Positions 45,754 to 58,813 of a stretch of DNA of 64,000 bases are shown here, in pieces. Under the pieces are notes generated by a model. It was not told where the DNA came from. It ran no database searches and saw nothing but the letters and a program-made list of their open reading frames with translations. Both the position numbers and the translations under genes were made by a program. This stretch comes from Bimastos eiseni (taxonomy: Eukaryota; Annelida; Clitellata; Crassiclitellata; Lumbricidae). Every line of letters starts with the position of its first letter. The stretch's first letter is position 1. The stretch is taken from contig OY365806.1 in assembly GCA_959347315.1 (NCBI GenBank), positions 29,467,366-29,531,365 of the forward strand, given 5' to 3'.

Positions 45754-47979
45754 TAATCCAGGACCTGGCCTGGGGTCCCGTTTGCAAAATGGTGTTGAGG
45801 TAGTTTCTCACTTCCAATCAGTCAGTGGGTCCCTAGACATGAAAAATCACTGAGGTGCTTTCCACGATCACGCCACGGATGACGTAATTGGAAAATCAAT
45901 TAATGGTAGGCCTACTGATTATTGTTATAGAATTTATTTCTGATATCGGTTTGGTCATTGGGGCCATCATCAGCTTGCAAGGTCAGGGTCAAGGACGTGT
46001 TATTAAATCAACCATGTCGATTATTACTCGGCCGAATCTTGCAGCAGAAGCAGATGTAATGTCTATCACATTCAACTAATTAAGTCAAATAATTATAACA
46101 TGTTCTACTGGCGCCCAGGATGGTTATGCACTGTTGGAGGTAACATGAAGGTCGAGCAGACCATACAGAGTGTTTCGAATGGTCCTGGAGGTCACTATGT
46201 GATTGGTGCCACACGCAATGCAACTGCTGTGGCAGATTTCGAGCTCATGTTCCACGAGATTGGGTCTATCTCAGCCTTCTCAACTCTAACTTCTAATCAC
46301 CCTATGAGCCACACAGAATGCCATCTACAGCATGCACTGAGCACCACTCGCCGTCTGACATTCAACCAAGCGTGTCTAAGCTCATAGACTTTGTGCTATA
46401 TTGGCAGAATCCTTACTCAGTGACCGCTAGTGTACCCAATCTGCTGCACAATTTGCTCACAAAGGAGGCTGTTGACCGCATGGTGTATGCACGCCTGCTA
46501 AGTTTTCTCCAGAATGGTCAAGATGTGTATGCCTACCGTTCATACAGGCAGGAACGATTAGTTGAAAGACTAAGGAAATTAGCTCACTCATATAGAAGTC
46601 GAAATTACCACAGTTCACAGACCAACATCATAAGACACCATCAGCAATGGAAACGGAGAAGTGCAGCCTCTCATCCAAGGACATGGCAGTGGTGCAAAGG
46701 GACATGGGCATTGCTAAGGACGGGACATGGACATCAAGCAAATACTCAGTCCCAATTTGGCCTCAGCATCTCCATTGTTTGATGGTGACCTTCCAGGTCA
46801 TTACTTGTTTGGGAGATTGAGCCTAGACTGGACCTCAACCAATAGCATCGGCAGTCCACTCTTGACACTCATGTTGTGGTAGATTTTCTGTCTAAGATGC
46901 GGCAGATGCCATTAGCACAATTTCCCGATATAGGTGTATTTAGCCACTGACGCCATCATAGCTTCAGCTTCATCCCTATGCCAAGATGTTAAGTTTGTCC
47001 ACCTATATAGTACTCGATTCCTGCATCGCGATGTCTGTTAAGGAAGGGAGCGCATGCGGCACTCAAACTCAGCATCAGGCATCACCGTTATTGGCATGAA
47101 CAGATACACACCAATACATCGCCAACTTGATAAGTTCTGGGCGTCTCAAGAAAACAAACGAAATCTGCAACTTCTTGTTAGAGATATTGTTAACAATTGA
47201 GTCCAGGGAAATGCTAAAATTATTTTCAACTTTATTGGTTTTGACGATAAAGCACTTTCAGCAACAGCGACTGGCAATGAAGAGATTCCAGACCTGTTTA
47301 ATTGGAATGAGGAGGCAGACACCAGGCTGGTCGCGCTTGTAGACTGGGCCATTCCGTGTGCAACAGCGTAAAAGAGTTGTCGTAGTCTCAAAAGGCACGG
47401 TCACTTTGTATTACTGCTGAGTAGAAAACTATTTAACATCCGCTGCTGGAATGCTTTCCCTCCTACAAGCAGCGAGAGCAAAGTACAACTACAACGAAAA
47501 GCCTTTCTCGTGCACAGGACATGCCAACAACTTGCAACAGCCACTGATCGCGAGACAAGACTACAACCATTACAGAATGGATGGAAGGAACACATCGGTG
47601 CGATCCTGCCATTAAAATGTCTTAATCCCTTGTCACGTAGTCTACTCACAACATGCAAGTGTACAGGGACGTGCGACACTGGACGCTGTAAGCCTAGTTG
47701 TCGTTCTGCTGGCATTTTTTACTTGATATTTTGTCATGGGAAAACCGAAAACTCTTCCTGCAATAACCAACAATGCAAACGTGCGCAGGCTTACACACAT
47801 CCAAAGCAATCTTAAGAAACATCTTTAAATACAATCCTAATTAGTGTAATGACATAGTTGTAGAATAACTCATGTAATAATTATTTGCCTTAGTTTGTTG
47901 ACTGAGAGACATTAAACCTGTTTTTGCTGCAAGATTCGGCCGAGTAATAATCGACATGGTTGATTAAATAACATGTCCT
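45754..47979 (+). mobile_element. DNA transposon (Academ-like?), copy 1, cut at its right arm by the duplication junction
   Basis: The left inverted repeat begins TAATCCAGGACCTGG and runs to about 46045. The interior carries transposase relics (46090-47815). The right arm ends at 47979, where copy 2 of the duplication starts, so the right terminus is missing here. Confidence 0.7.
46090..47815 (+). pseudogene. Decayed transposon protein, copy 1
   Basis: Fragments in shifting frames read EQTIQSVSNGPGGHYVIGAT, SHTECHLQHALSTTRRLTFN, VLYWQNPYSVTASVPNLLHN, NWNEEADTR and, at the end, CKCTGTCDTGRCKP..CRSAG with FCHGKTENSSCNN. Such proteins are widespread as uncharacterised ORFs in marine invertebrates. 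The EEAD block resembles an XPG/FEN1-like acidic motif, and the Cys-rich end a zinc-binding tail. XPG-type nuclease domains are reported for the Academ superfamily; assignment is tentative. Frameshifts and stops make it inactive. Confidence 0.6.
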
Positions 47980-48103
47980 AATCAATTCTATACCATGCTA
48001 CCGTATCGTATCTTAGGATTCTTAGCAATCATAATATGTCATTATGTCATCTTCTATATTTTTATATAGACCGTCAAATGACGACTACAACCTTTAGACG
48101 GAT

Positions 48104-48291
<188 letters not shown>

Positions 48292-50921
48292 CTGCTCTAA
48301 TCTCCTCTTCTTATCTTTCCCTTGCCCTCTCCTCCTCTCCTCTCTCCTCTTCTTCTCTCTTCTTATCGGCTCTTTTTCTTTCCGTAGAGTACGACGGCGA
48401 ACGCGATTATTATTGCCCTGTTGACCTTCAGGAGAAAATGAAGAAGAAGAGGAATAGGAAATGAGTAAGTTGAGAATGAGGAAGAGGAAGACGCGGTAAA
48501 AAGGGGAGGAGGAAAAGGAGGAGAGGATAAGGAGGGAGGACACTGAAGAAGACCTCGAGAAAAGGCTAAAGGAGGCGAGGAGGATGGGACGAGGAAGAGG
48601 AAAAGGAGGAGGAGGAGGAGGAGGGGGAGATGGTTGCGGTGTTACCCGTGATGATATCATTTTCAGCGCCTTGTGCGAACGAGTTAGTCATGCGGTATAA
48701 TGATCTCATCGCAGACAGGTGCTTGTGATATACCTCACACAGTGTAATCACACATGATCACACATACAGTCACGCACACTGACACGCATTATAGGCCTAC
48801 CTACTCGATAATCATCTGCTGAAAGTCATCGAGTCCAAGTCACTTAGTGGCAGCAGAATCGACCGTTAGGCAAGCGAAGAAACATGCCTACTGGAAGTAA
48901 AGGAAGTAAAGGAGCGACGGAGTGTTCGACAGTCATTGCACAGACAGACAGTTCAGCCGTGTGGATCCGCGGTTCTCAACCATTGGCACGTCCCCCTTGT
49001 AGGGGGTATGCCAGTGGCGTCCAGATGGGGACTCCTGAGGCAAATGCAAATTTCACGTAGAGGGAAACTTTTTTAGTCATGGGGGAATATTTTGCCATCC
49101 ATACAATTGGGACCGGGGCGTTTGCCTCCATCGCTCAGGGGGATTGACGTTCTTGGGGTATGCCAGCTGTTGCCAAGGGGTACGCTAGAAAAAATAATTT
49201 GAACAAATATTTCGTAGAAAAACATAAAATAATCGCAATTAAGATGCATACAGCTGACACGTTGTGGCTATTGTGAAGCAAAACCGGAATAGTTATACGC
49301 CACAGAATAGACTCCATATCTTGCTATCAGTTTTAGTAAAATTGAATGGCATTTCACTATTGCATCCGTTGAATGATTCATTCAACTTTCGTGTGATGAT
49401 TGATTGAAGAGTGAATTGATTTTAACAAGAACTCGTTGAGTGGTTTCTGGCTTAAAAGAAGAGGAGAATTTCGATTTATTTCCGACAGAGCCATGACATT
49501 TTTGATTCCTTTCAGCACTTCATATCTACGTCAAACCGGCTTTTTGCAATGCTTGTAATTAAAAACAAATACAGATCCAAACTTGAACTTAACCAGACTT
49601 GCTTCTAAAATTAACAAAATTAAAGCCTGACAAATCAAAATCGTGCAAATCAAAGCAAGGTCAATGTCCGCATTGAAGCGAATAAACTGGTTTCTTCACT
49701 CCGATTAATTATTATGTCTATTATTTTTATTAGAAAAGAATGAAAAAAATATTACAATTTTATTTTTATTGATGCCAATAATTTTAATATGATAGATTTC
49801 ATAAAATTTATGCAGATACAGAAAGATGCCTATAAAATGTTTTATAGGTCTAGTTAGGTTACGTAAGTCCGTTTAGTCAGGAATTTGTAAACTCAATAAC
49901 TACTAAACAAAATTTATCAAGTTGAAGAACTTTTCTAAAATATTGTTCTGGCATGGGTACGCCAGCAGATTTTGTTGTTTGGTTGCACAACAGAAAGAAA
50001 GGATGATAAACGCTGGTGTAAATCGTGCATCGAAGACTACCCGACGGTTTCTTATTCACGTGGAGGGAGATTCAGACAAATCCCCGCAATGCACACTGCA
50101 TGCAAAATTGGAAACAAGTAAAATAAGACCACAAATATTATTCACTAGCTGGGGAACCCCACATTGCACTGGTTGAGGCAGGTTTTTGGCCCTGGAGAGC
50201 AGGAAGAGGGCGGCCGTGGGTTCACCAACCCCTATACTGGGTATCCCAGGTGTTCTCCGAGCGACTGGCGAAGGTTTCGAGTCGATAGCTGTAAAAGTGT
50301 GCAAATGCATAAACGGACAGACAGACAGACTGTATACCTGCTACCTGTACGATAACTCTCAAACCGTCCATTCATTCACGACGGTGGAAAAGAAGAATAG
50401 GTGGGCAGACAGATATCACGTGCACATACATGTCGGAAAGTGTGCAGCAGGTGTTTCATCGACACGCTCCTGGCGACTGAGAAGGAAATTTTCCTTGAGT
50501 AGGGGGTCATGAGACAGTATATATATATATATTATAGATTTCGATTAACTATGCGAATGAAGACAGGACTGAACATGAAAAAAATCACTTGACAATTAGA
50601 CAAACGACTCAAACAATGGAGGTCATTCATTCGCATCCATTGACTCAAGCAACTGGCGTCAGAAACTGATGTAATGTAATCAGGCATTTATATAGCGCTG
50701 CAAGTATCAGCAGCGCTCTCGGCGGGCGTCTGTGATTGGACAAGGGAACAGGAGAGTCTTAAGGCGTCTTCGGAACTGACAAGGTGAGAGTGTCAGTAAT
50801 TCCAGGCGCAGGGACTGTGGAAGACAGCAACAAGCTGAAGAGCCAACGTAACTGATGGCGATTATAATAGGCGATAAGAGCCAATGCTGCTATTTGTTGG
50901 TTTGCGAATTCCGAGGAGAAA

Positions 50922-51154
50922 TGTGGCCGATTGGTTAGAGCTGTCGGCCCGTAACGCTCAGTATGTGCTGGGTGAGCGGGTTCGACTCTCGTCCGAGGCG
51001 TCACTCTGAAGGGAGGGACCTTTAGCAAGTCCTTCGCGCACAATTGCTCTGCATTACAACTGCAGTTGCGTCGTCGAGACGTGTGTGCGCTTTCGTGCAA
51101 GACTTGTCTTGTTAGAGCGCGTTATAAATGCCGAGTTGTATTGTATTTTAGTGT
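50922..51154 (+). mobile_element. tRNA-derived SINE, duplication copy 2
   Basis: Identical to 42472-42704 as part of the tandem duplication, not an independent insertion. Confidence 0.75.
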
Positions 51155-54100
51155 ATGTTCTATTGACGAACCTAGAATCTTAGACGCCGCCCGAAATAGA
51201 TTAAGAGCTCTTCACTCGGTAGGCTTTAGGAAGGAGACTTAAAAGAAGAGTGCTGAAAAGAAGTTGGTGGTCGTAGTGTCCTTCGGTATACTGTGGGTCT
51301 GGCTACTTTGTGTAATTTTCCATGGCCTCAGTGCAAGTTGGTATTCGCCACTTCTAATACTAAAACTTTTCCATTCAGAGCCTCACAACACACTTTGCTA
51401 ACGCTTCTACAGCTCATCGCAGTAGGCTCTATCCGTCAGCTATCGTCACTGCTTAAAAGATGTGGAAAGTTTACATCGACGGCACGAAACCAGATTAACA
51501 ATTATAATAGGCTAATCAATAATGATCAATATAGTCGTACACCACCAGATTCATCAACTTATCAGTTGACAAAACATTTTCGGCACGTTCCGAGCGGTTG
51601 GCCTATGTGTGTTTGCACGATGATTTTATAGAAGTTAAACAGTTTAAAGTTTTGCTGATGGAAACCATTATTACATAAGAATAATACTTTTGATTCTCAT
51701 CCGCCAGGACAATATTATCATAAGCCAATTTGTATATAAATAATATAGTTTTATTCAAGTCAATTCTTCCTTACTGAGAAGTGAGAACGGACATCAGAGG
51801 CACAGTTTATTTGTAAGTAGTATAGGGAGGGGAATGTGGGTGGTTCTGACAGAAGAACTATAGGTTGGAGTAGATATCGCCGCAATAGGCAGTGATCAAA
51901 TAAAAAACAAAAATTAAATAAATAAAAAATAATAATTAATTAATTAATACAGAAATTGATCCTACAAAATCAAATTGATAGTCAGATTACTTACCAGATA
52001 AATGAATAACAGTAATAAATAGATTATATGACATAATAAATAAATGAGCCGCGAATTAATTAATTAATTAATTAATTGCCGATTTACTGGATAAACTAAT
52101 AGATAACGTTTTACGATCGTTTCAACGATATCAAAGTTCAGAATAGAATGAAGGCGAAGGATTGTTGACCAATCAGAACCCATCTCCATTTCGCTGGCAA
52201 TGGGCCAACAGAAGCTCAACTTGCTTTGAAACTGGCGAAACGCCAGTAAACGGTGCCATCGATACCTATAATAGCAGTGATTTTAAAGGAGTCCCAGGTG
52301 GCATCGAAAACAGACATGCCCTTGGCTCCTTGCTCAACAGACCAACAACCGTTGTCTAATGTGTCATGTATTTCTATAAACGTTGTCTATATTGTCTTCT
52401 TCTCCCGTTAGTTTATTTATTACGAACTTACGATACATGTCAAGAAAGGTCGTTGACGTCGACATTATTTGCTATTAACAGTTCTCCCCGTTCGTATGCC
52501 GTAGGCCTAATACAGGGATCTATTCATGTTTACTCACAATCTCACTTCACCAGTCACTTGTACTTGACCTTAGTGAAGTTGACTAAGAATTATATTTAAT
52601 AATTATATTTAACTCGTGAAAGTAGCAGTGTGGAGCACTATAAGTTCTCACAAAGAGAGTTGATATTAATTATATATTTAATCTTCTTTTGCCATGTATT
52701 GAGCTATATACATCTTTGAAATGGTTCCGGGGAGATGCTTGACATTCAGGTGATCTACCTGAACTAGTTCAGGCCGAAATGAGCCGGTCGAAGGTTTAGG
52801 TAAGCTGGCGGAAGTTCAGGAAAATTCCATGAACATGAAGGATTTATGAAGCGGTTTGCACGATTCAACCAGCTACCGACTCCCACGCTCCAATGATTGC
52901 AATGTCTAGTGACGACGAACTAGTCGAACTGAAGTAATGATTTCCAGGAAGTTGCTGTCGCGACTGGTGCCCGCGTAGTGACGTCACCAGTTGCCGCCAT
53001 CAAATTTCTATAAAACGAAATGAGTCCTAGATACATCGCCCGGCTGCCCGAGTCAGCATATAGATAACTTGTGGTATCTTGAGTCAGTTTGCAGTCAAAG
53101 CAAGCGAGAACCGAATCTTGAAGTAGGCTTATTGTCGTCGTGGTTGTGTATAACTTAGTCCTTCGGTTGATAAGGAAGTTATTACTGCGTTAGGTAGAGA
53201 GTGTGCAATAAAAAATTAAGTTAAGAAATACGGTATGTAATAAGTCGATTTGTTAGTACGTGATCAAGGAATAACGGATAACGTTTGGTGAAACTTGTAT
53301 ACCATGTAAACAGATAGAAGCGCTATGTGAATAATTATAACCAAACAAAATAGTTTAGATTACCTTAGGAAGTTATATATACAGGCCAACATATCGACAA
53401 CATAATGCGACTACTGGGTTCCCTAGAAGGCGGTGTTTTGCGGAAACAAAGAAACTTGTGGCATTGGTAGACAAATTAGAGTGGCATTTTAGTTATCTGA
53501 GGTATACTCTACTGGGTACCGGTATCCCTTTGGTTACTTCAATGAGGTACATTATAGAGAGATGGCATAGTAATCGACTTTTCAGACATATGGGTGTAAA
53601 TATAATGCATGTATGCAATTGAGGATAAGTTGTACATGCACGAATGCACATGTATGTATGTATGCATATATGCATGTATGTATGCATGTATGTATGTACA
53701 TGTACGTCTGTTTGTATATACATGTATTCCACGTATGCTGACCTACGCATGTAATTCTCTGCCGTCTGTCTGTGTGCCTGTCGGTTGTTTGTTTGTCTAA
53801 CTGTTTGCTTGATTGTCTGTCTGCGAGAGGGTAACATTTAACTTCGTGGACTTCGGGTATGAGAGCGGGGTGCTAGAGCAAACACGATCCGTATTAGCGG
53901 GAATGTCGACATGAGCGCGGAAAACGATAGGGGGCGAAGAACTATTGGAAAGAAGCCAGAACAAGAACGTAAATCATGTGCGTAAGATGAGGACAAGGCT
54001 CCGGCGTCGCCATTTTTTTAACAACAAACTAAAAATAGTCATCATGGTCGATATGCAGTTCTATAAGTTAAAATATGTGCATAGTCTATATAAATAGTAA

Positions 54101-54539
54101 TCAAGTATATATATATATATATATAGCGCATATATATATATAGTGCTAGTGTTTTTACTGACGAAGAGAATAGTTCTCAGACTCAGTTGCTGATCAGAGA
54201 GCATAATCCAGGACCTGGCCTGGGGTCCCGTTTGCAAAATGGTGTTGAGGTAGTTTCTCACTTCCAATCAGTCAGTGGGTCCCTAGACATGAAAAATCAC
54301 TGAGGTGCTTTCCACGATCACGCCACGGATGACGTAATTGGAAAATCAATTAATGGTAGGCCTACTGATTATTGTTATAGAATTTATTTCTGATATCGGT
54401 TTGGTCATTGGGGCCATCATCAGCTTGCAAGGTCAGGGTCAAGGACGTGTTATTAAATCAACCATGTCGATTATTACTCGGCCGAATCTTGCAGCAGAAG
54501 CAGATGTAATGTCTATCACATTCAACTAATTAAGTCAAA

Positions 54540-56265
54540 TAATTATAACATGTTCTACTGGCGCCCAGGATGGTTATGCACTGTTGGAGGTAACATGAAG
54601 GTCGAGCAGACCATACAGAGTGTTTCGAATGGTCCTGGAGGTCACTATGTGATTGGTGCCACACGCAATGCAACTGCTGTGGCAGATTTCGAGCTCATGT
54701 TCCACGAGATTGGGTCTATCTCAGCCTTCTCAACTCTAACTTCTAATCACCCTATGAGCCACACAGAATGCCATCTACAGCATGCACTGAGCACCACTCG
54801 CCGTCTGACATTCAACCAAGCGTGTCTAAGCTCATAGACTTTGTGCTATATTGGCAGAATCCTTACTCAGTGACCGCTAGTGTACCCAATCTGCTGCACA
54901 ATTTGCTCACAAAGGAGGCTGTTGACCGCATGGTGTATGCACGCCTGCTAAGTTTTCTCCAGAATGGTCAAGATGTGTATGCCTACCGTTCATACAGGCA
55001 GGAACGATTAGTTGAAAGACTAAGGAAATTAGCTCACTCATATAGAAGTCGAAATTACCACAGTTCACAGACCAACATCATAAGACACCATCAGCAATGG
55101 AAACGGAGAAGTGCAGCCTCTCATCCAAGGACATGGCAGTGGTGCAAAGGGACATGGGCATTGCTAAGGACGGGACATGGACATCAAGCAAATACTCAGT
55201 CCCAATTTGGCCTCAGCATCTCCATTGTTTGATGGTGACCTTCCAGGTCATTACTTGTTTGGGAGATTGAGCCTAGACTGGACCTCAACCAATAGCATCG
55301 GCAGTCCACTCTTGACACTCATGTTGTGGTAGATTTTCTGTCTAAGATGCGGCAGATGCCATTAGCACAATTTCCCGATATAGGTGTATTTAGCCACTGA
55401 CGCCATCATAGCTTCAGCTTCATCCCTATGCCAAGATGTTAAGTTTGTCCACCTATATAGTACTCGATTCCTGCATCGCGATGTCTGTTAAGGAAGGGAG
55501 CGCATGCGGCACTCAAACTCAGCATCAGGCATCACCGTTATTGGCATGAACAGATACACACCAATACATCGCCAACTTGATAAGTTCTGGGCGTCTCAAG
55601 AAAACAAACGAAATCTGCAACTTCTTGTTAGAGATATTGTTAACAATTGAGTCCAGGGAAATGCTAAAATTATTTTCAACTTTATTGGTTTTGACGATAA
55701 AGCACTTTCAGCAACAGCGACTGGCAATGAAGAGATTCCAGACCTGTTTAATTGGAATGAGGAGGCAGACACCAGGCTGGTCGCGCTTGTAGACTGGGCC
55801 ATTCCGTGTGCAACAGCGTAAAAGAGTTGTCGTAGTCTCAAAAGGCACGGTCACTTTGTATTACTGCTGAGTAGAAAACTATTTAACATCCGCTGCTGGA
55901 ATGCTTTCCCTCCTACAAGCAGCGAGAGCAAAGTACAACTACAACGAAAAGCCTTTCTCGTGCACAGGACATGCCAACAACTTGCAACAGCCACTGATCG
56001 CGAGACAAGACTACAACCATTACAGAATGGATGGAAGGAACACATCGGTGCGATCCTGCCATTAAAATGTCTTAATCCCTTGTCACGTAGTCTACTCACA
56101 ACATGCAAGTGTACAGGGACGTGCGACACTGGACGCTGTAAGCCTAGTTGTCGTTCTGCTGGCATTTTTTACTTGATATTTTGTCATGGGAAAACCGAAA
56201 ACTCTTCCTGCAATAACCAACAATGCAAACGTGCGCAGGCTTACACACATCCAAAGCAATCTTAA
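54540..56265 (+). pseudogene. Decayed transposon protein, copy 2
   Basis: Identical to the relic at 46090-47815, with the same frameshifts. The identity shows the decay predates the segmental duplication. Confidence 0.6.
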
Positions 56266-56399
56266 GAAACATCTTTAAATACAATCCTAATTAGTGTAAT
56301 GACATAGTTGTAGAATAACTCATGTAATAATTATTTGCCTTAGTTTGTTGACTGAGAGACATTAAACCTGTTTTTGCTGCAAGATTCGGCCGAGTAATA

Positions 56400-56757
56400 A
56401 TCGACATGGTTGATTAAATAACATGTCCTTGACCCTGACCTTGCAAGCTGATGATGACCCCGATGACCAAACCGATATCAGAAATGAATTCTATAACCAT
56501 AATCAGTACCATTAGAGGTATTAAATGTGCATATGCTGTAAGAAACAACAAGCTGAATTTTTCAATATGGGCAAGCTATAATCGACATCGTTAGTTCAAC
56601 AAAATGTCCTTAACCATGCCCTTTAAAGCTGAAGATGACTCCCAATGACCAAATAAACATCAGAAATGAAATCTAAATACCGAAATTGTAACATAAGAGG
56701 TATTACACCTGTAAATACAGTAAGGAAGAGAAAAGATAAATTTTTCAATATGGCCGA
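56400..56757 (+). repeat. Two ~180-bp subrepeats in the transposon right arm
   Basis: Both run from ATCGACAT.GTT to TTTTTCAATATGG and share ATGTCCTTAACC/ATGTCCTTGACC, GATGACC/GATGACT, CAGAAATGAA and AGAGGTATTA. They have diverged clearly from each other, so the internal duplication is old. Confidence 0.8.
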
Positions 56758-56933
56758 CGGCGGACATATTTGATTTTGCAATTACGTCATCCGTGACGTG
56801 ATCGTGGAAAGCACCTCGGTGATTTTTTATGTCTAGGGACCCACTGACTGATTGGAAGTGAGAAACTCCCCAACACCATTTTGCAAACGGGACCCCAGGC
56901 CAGGTCCTGGATTAGTAGACCTGAGGAAGAGTA

Positions 56934-56938
<5 letters not shown>

Positions 56939-56996
<58 letters not shown>

Positions 56997-57066
56997 CTCT
57001 CTCCTCTGCTTCTCTGTCTGTCTGTCTGTCTGTCTTCCTCTCTTTTCTCTCTCCCCCTCTTTCTCG

Positions 57067-57102
<36 letters not shown>

Positions 57103-57185
57103 GTCTGTCTGTCTGTCTCTGTCTGTCTGTCTGTCAGTCAGTCTGTCTGTCTCTGTCTGTCTGTCTGTCAGTCAGTCTGTCTGTC

Positions 57186-57266
<81 letters not shown>
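56939..57266 (+). repeat. Compound (CT)n-(AT)n-(CTGT)n microsatellite
   Basis: It begins 25 bases beyond the transposon's right end. A second AT run lies at 57355-57395. The long Ser/Leu/Cys frames over it are not genes. Confidence 0.9.
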
Positions 57267-57268
<2 letters not shown>

Positions 57269-57399
57269 GCTTCACATCTCTACTACCCTGTCTGTTTGTT
57301 TGTCGGTCTGTCTGTATTACTTACTCTTCCTCTGTCTCCTCTCTCTCGAAATATTGTATATATATATATATATACAGTTATATATATTATATATAAAAT

Positions 57400-58287
57400 G
57401 ATTGGTAGAAATTTCTGTTGGTTTTTTGTTTGGCGGTTTGCACATTTTTGTGAATTTGTTGGCTGTTCTTCAGTTTACACTAGTTCACTATGAAGTAGGA
57501 AGAAGTATTAGCGTTTTGTATAGGCTGTAACTCGCCATGTATAGGTAGTTGCGGAGCTGCATGGAAGCAAGCTATGCAATTGCGCAATAAAAGAAAGATA
57601 AAAAAATAGCCAAAAATATTCAAATCCTTTCAGCGAAATAAAAGAAACTAGAATATTTAACCAAATAATATGTAAATAAAATGAAATTTTCAACTTCGTC
57701 AGAACACACTTACTTAGTACTTACGGTCTAATGGGTCTTATATATTAACGGATTAAAGGAAAAATATAATTCGGGTGAAATATCGGACGTGAGGTGGCGA
57801 TGTTCATTAACCAAAATTAAGTGACAATTTAAAAATACTCAAATAAATAATAAATAGCGAAACATATTACAAAATAATTATGCTGTCTAATTGATTGAAT
57901 CCTTACGATAACCTAACAAATTGTTTACAAAATCCATTACTTCATTGACAATACAAATTCACTTCAAGTCTCATACTACTGACATCTAGTGATCACATGA
58001 CACAACATTATTTGTTTAGTATTTTTTTATAAATAAAACGTGACATTGACCATAATTAATTTAAATATACTCAAACAAAAAATGAAATAATCAAAACCTA
58101 TCACAGTTAAATTATGATGTTTAATTGTTAACAATTGTGAGACAATTCAATGCTGTTTCATAATTACGAAATTAAATAAATACATTTAGGATAAATATAA
58201 AGGTTTTTATATGACGTCATTTTACTTACAACATCGTGCATCTGTGGTTAGACGGTCTCTAACCACAGATGCACGATGTTGTTTCGA

Positions 58288-58336
<49 letters not shown>

Positions 58337-58740
58337 CACACACCAACGGTAAAACAGCTACCGCCATCTATCGATTACAAAGAAGAATGTAAAATGTCAC
58401 CGTTAAGTGTTAACAAACATCTGTTTCCGGATACAGATTAATTAGGTATTTTCAGGTTGAATAAGAACAAAAAATTGGATTAAACGGTATCGTAATTTGT
58501 AATTAATTATATCTATTGTGAGACAAATTACGATTAAGTTCATGTGCCTTATTTTCGGCTCATTATTGTGCTTTCGATGTGTCATCTGTTAACAGCTTAT
58601 ACGTTTCTTTAATGTTCTATAAAATATTATGCCGATTACTGTTGACTGTAATACGATTACAATTACGACAATAAAGGCGCGAATCAGTGCGTGTGCAGAG
58701 CATGTTACTATGACACAGATTTGGCGTTCTAATTGTATGT
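57400..58740. other. AT-rich stretch, no gene recognised
   Basis: It contains only the hairpin at 58228-58282 and an (AT)n run at 58290-58335. Confidence 0.6.
58228..58282. repeat. Perfect inverted repeat, 25-bp arms, 5-base loop
   Basis: The arms at 58228-58252 and 58258-58282 are exact reverse complements around CGGTC, immediately before an (AT)n run. A foldback artefact or small inverted duplication is possible. Confidence 0.85.
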
Positions 58741-58813
58741 GGTTCTGTGGTGTAGTGGTTATCACGTCTGCTTTACACGCAGAAGGTCGCGAGTTCGAAC
58801 CTCGCCAGAACCT
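58741..58813 (+). tRNA. tRNA-Val (anticodon UAC)
   Basis: The acceptor arms GGTTCTG and CAGAACC pair fully. The D arm contains TAGTGGTTA. The anticodon stem TCTGC/GCAGA encloses loop TTTACAC with anticodon TAC. The T arm GCGAG-TTCGAAC-CTCGC is perfect. The internal A and B boxes are canonical, no intron is present, and TTTT follows within a few bases. The base in the discriminator position is T where A is usual. All stems are intact, so it is more likely a gene than a SINE head. Confidence 0.9.

Larger units (their letters stand above)
54204..56914 (+). mobile_element. DNA transposon (Academ-like?), copy 2, both inverted repeats present
   Basis: The left end at 54204 (TAATCCAGGACCTGG) pairs with the right end at 56914 (CCAGGTCCTGGATTA). 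The outer arms match over about 150 bp, with near-identical stretches such as GGTCCCGTTTGCAAAATGG and CCCACTGACTGATTGG, and the inner arms again over about 135 bp. The right arm contains two ~180-bp subrepeats (56400-56578 and 56581-56757) where the left has one. Flanks may show a TA duplication, but this is not certain. Length about 2.7 kb. Confidence 0.75.

Noticed and set aside
56852..57493. 213-codon Ser/Leu/Cys frame
   Set aside because: Translation of a compound microsatellite starting inside a transposon end.
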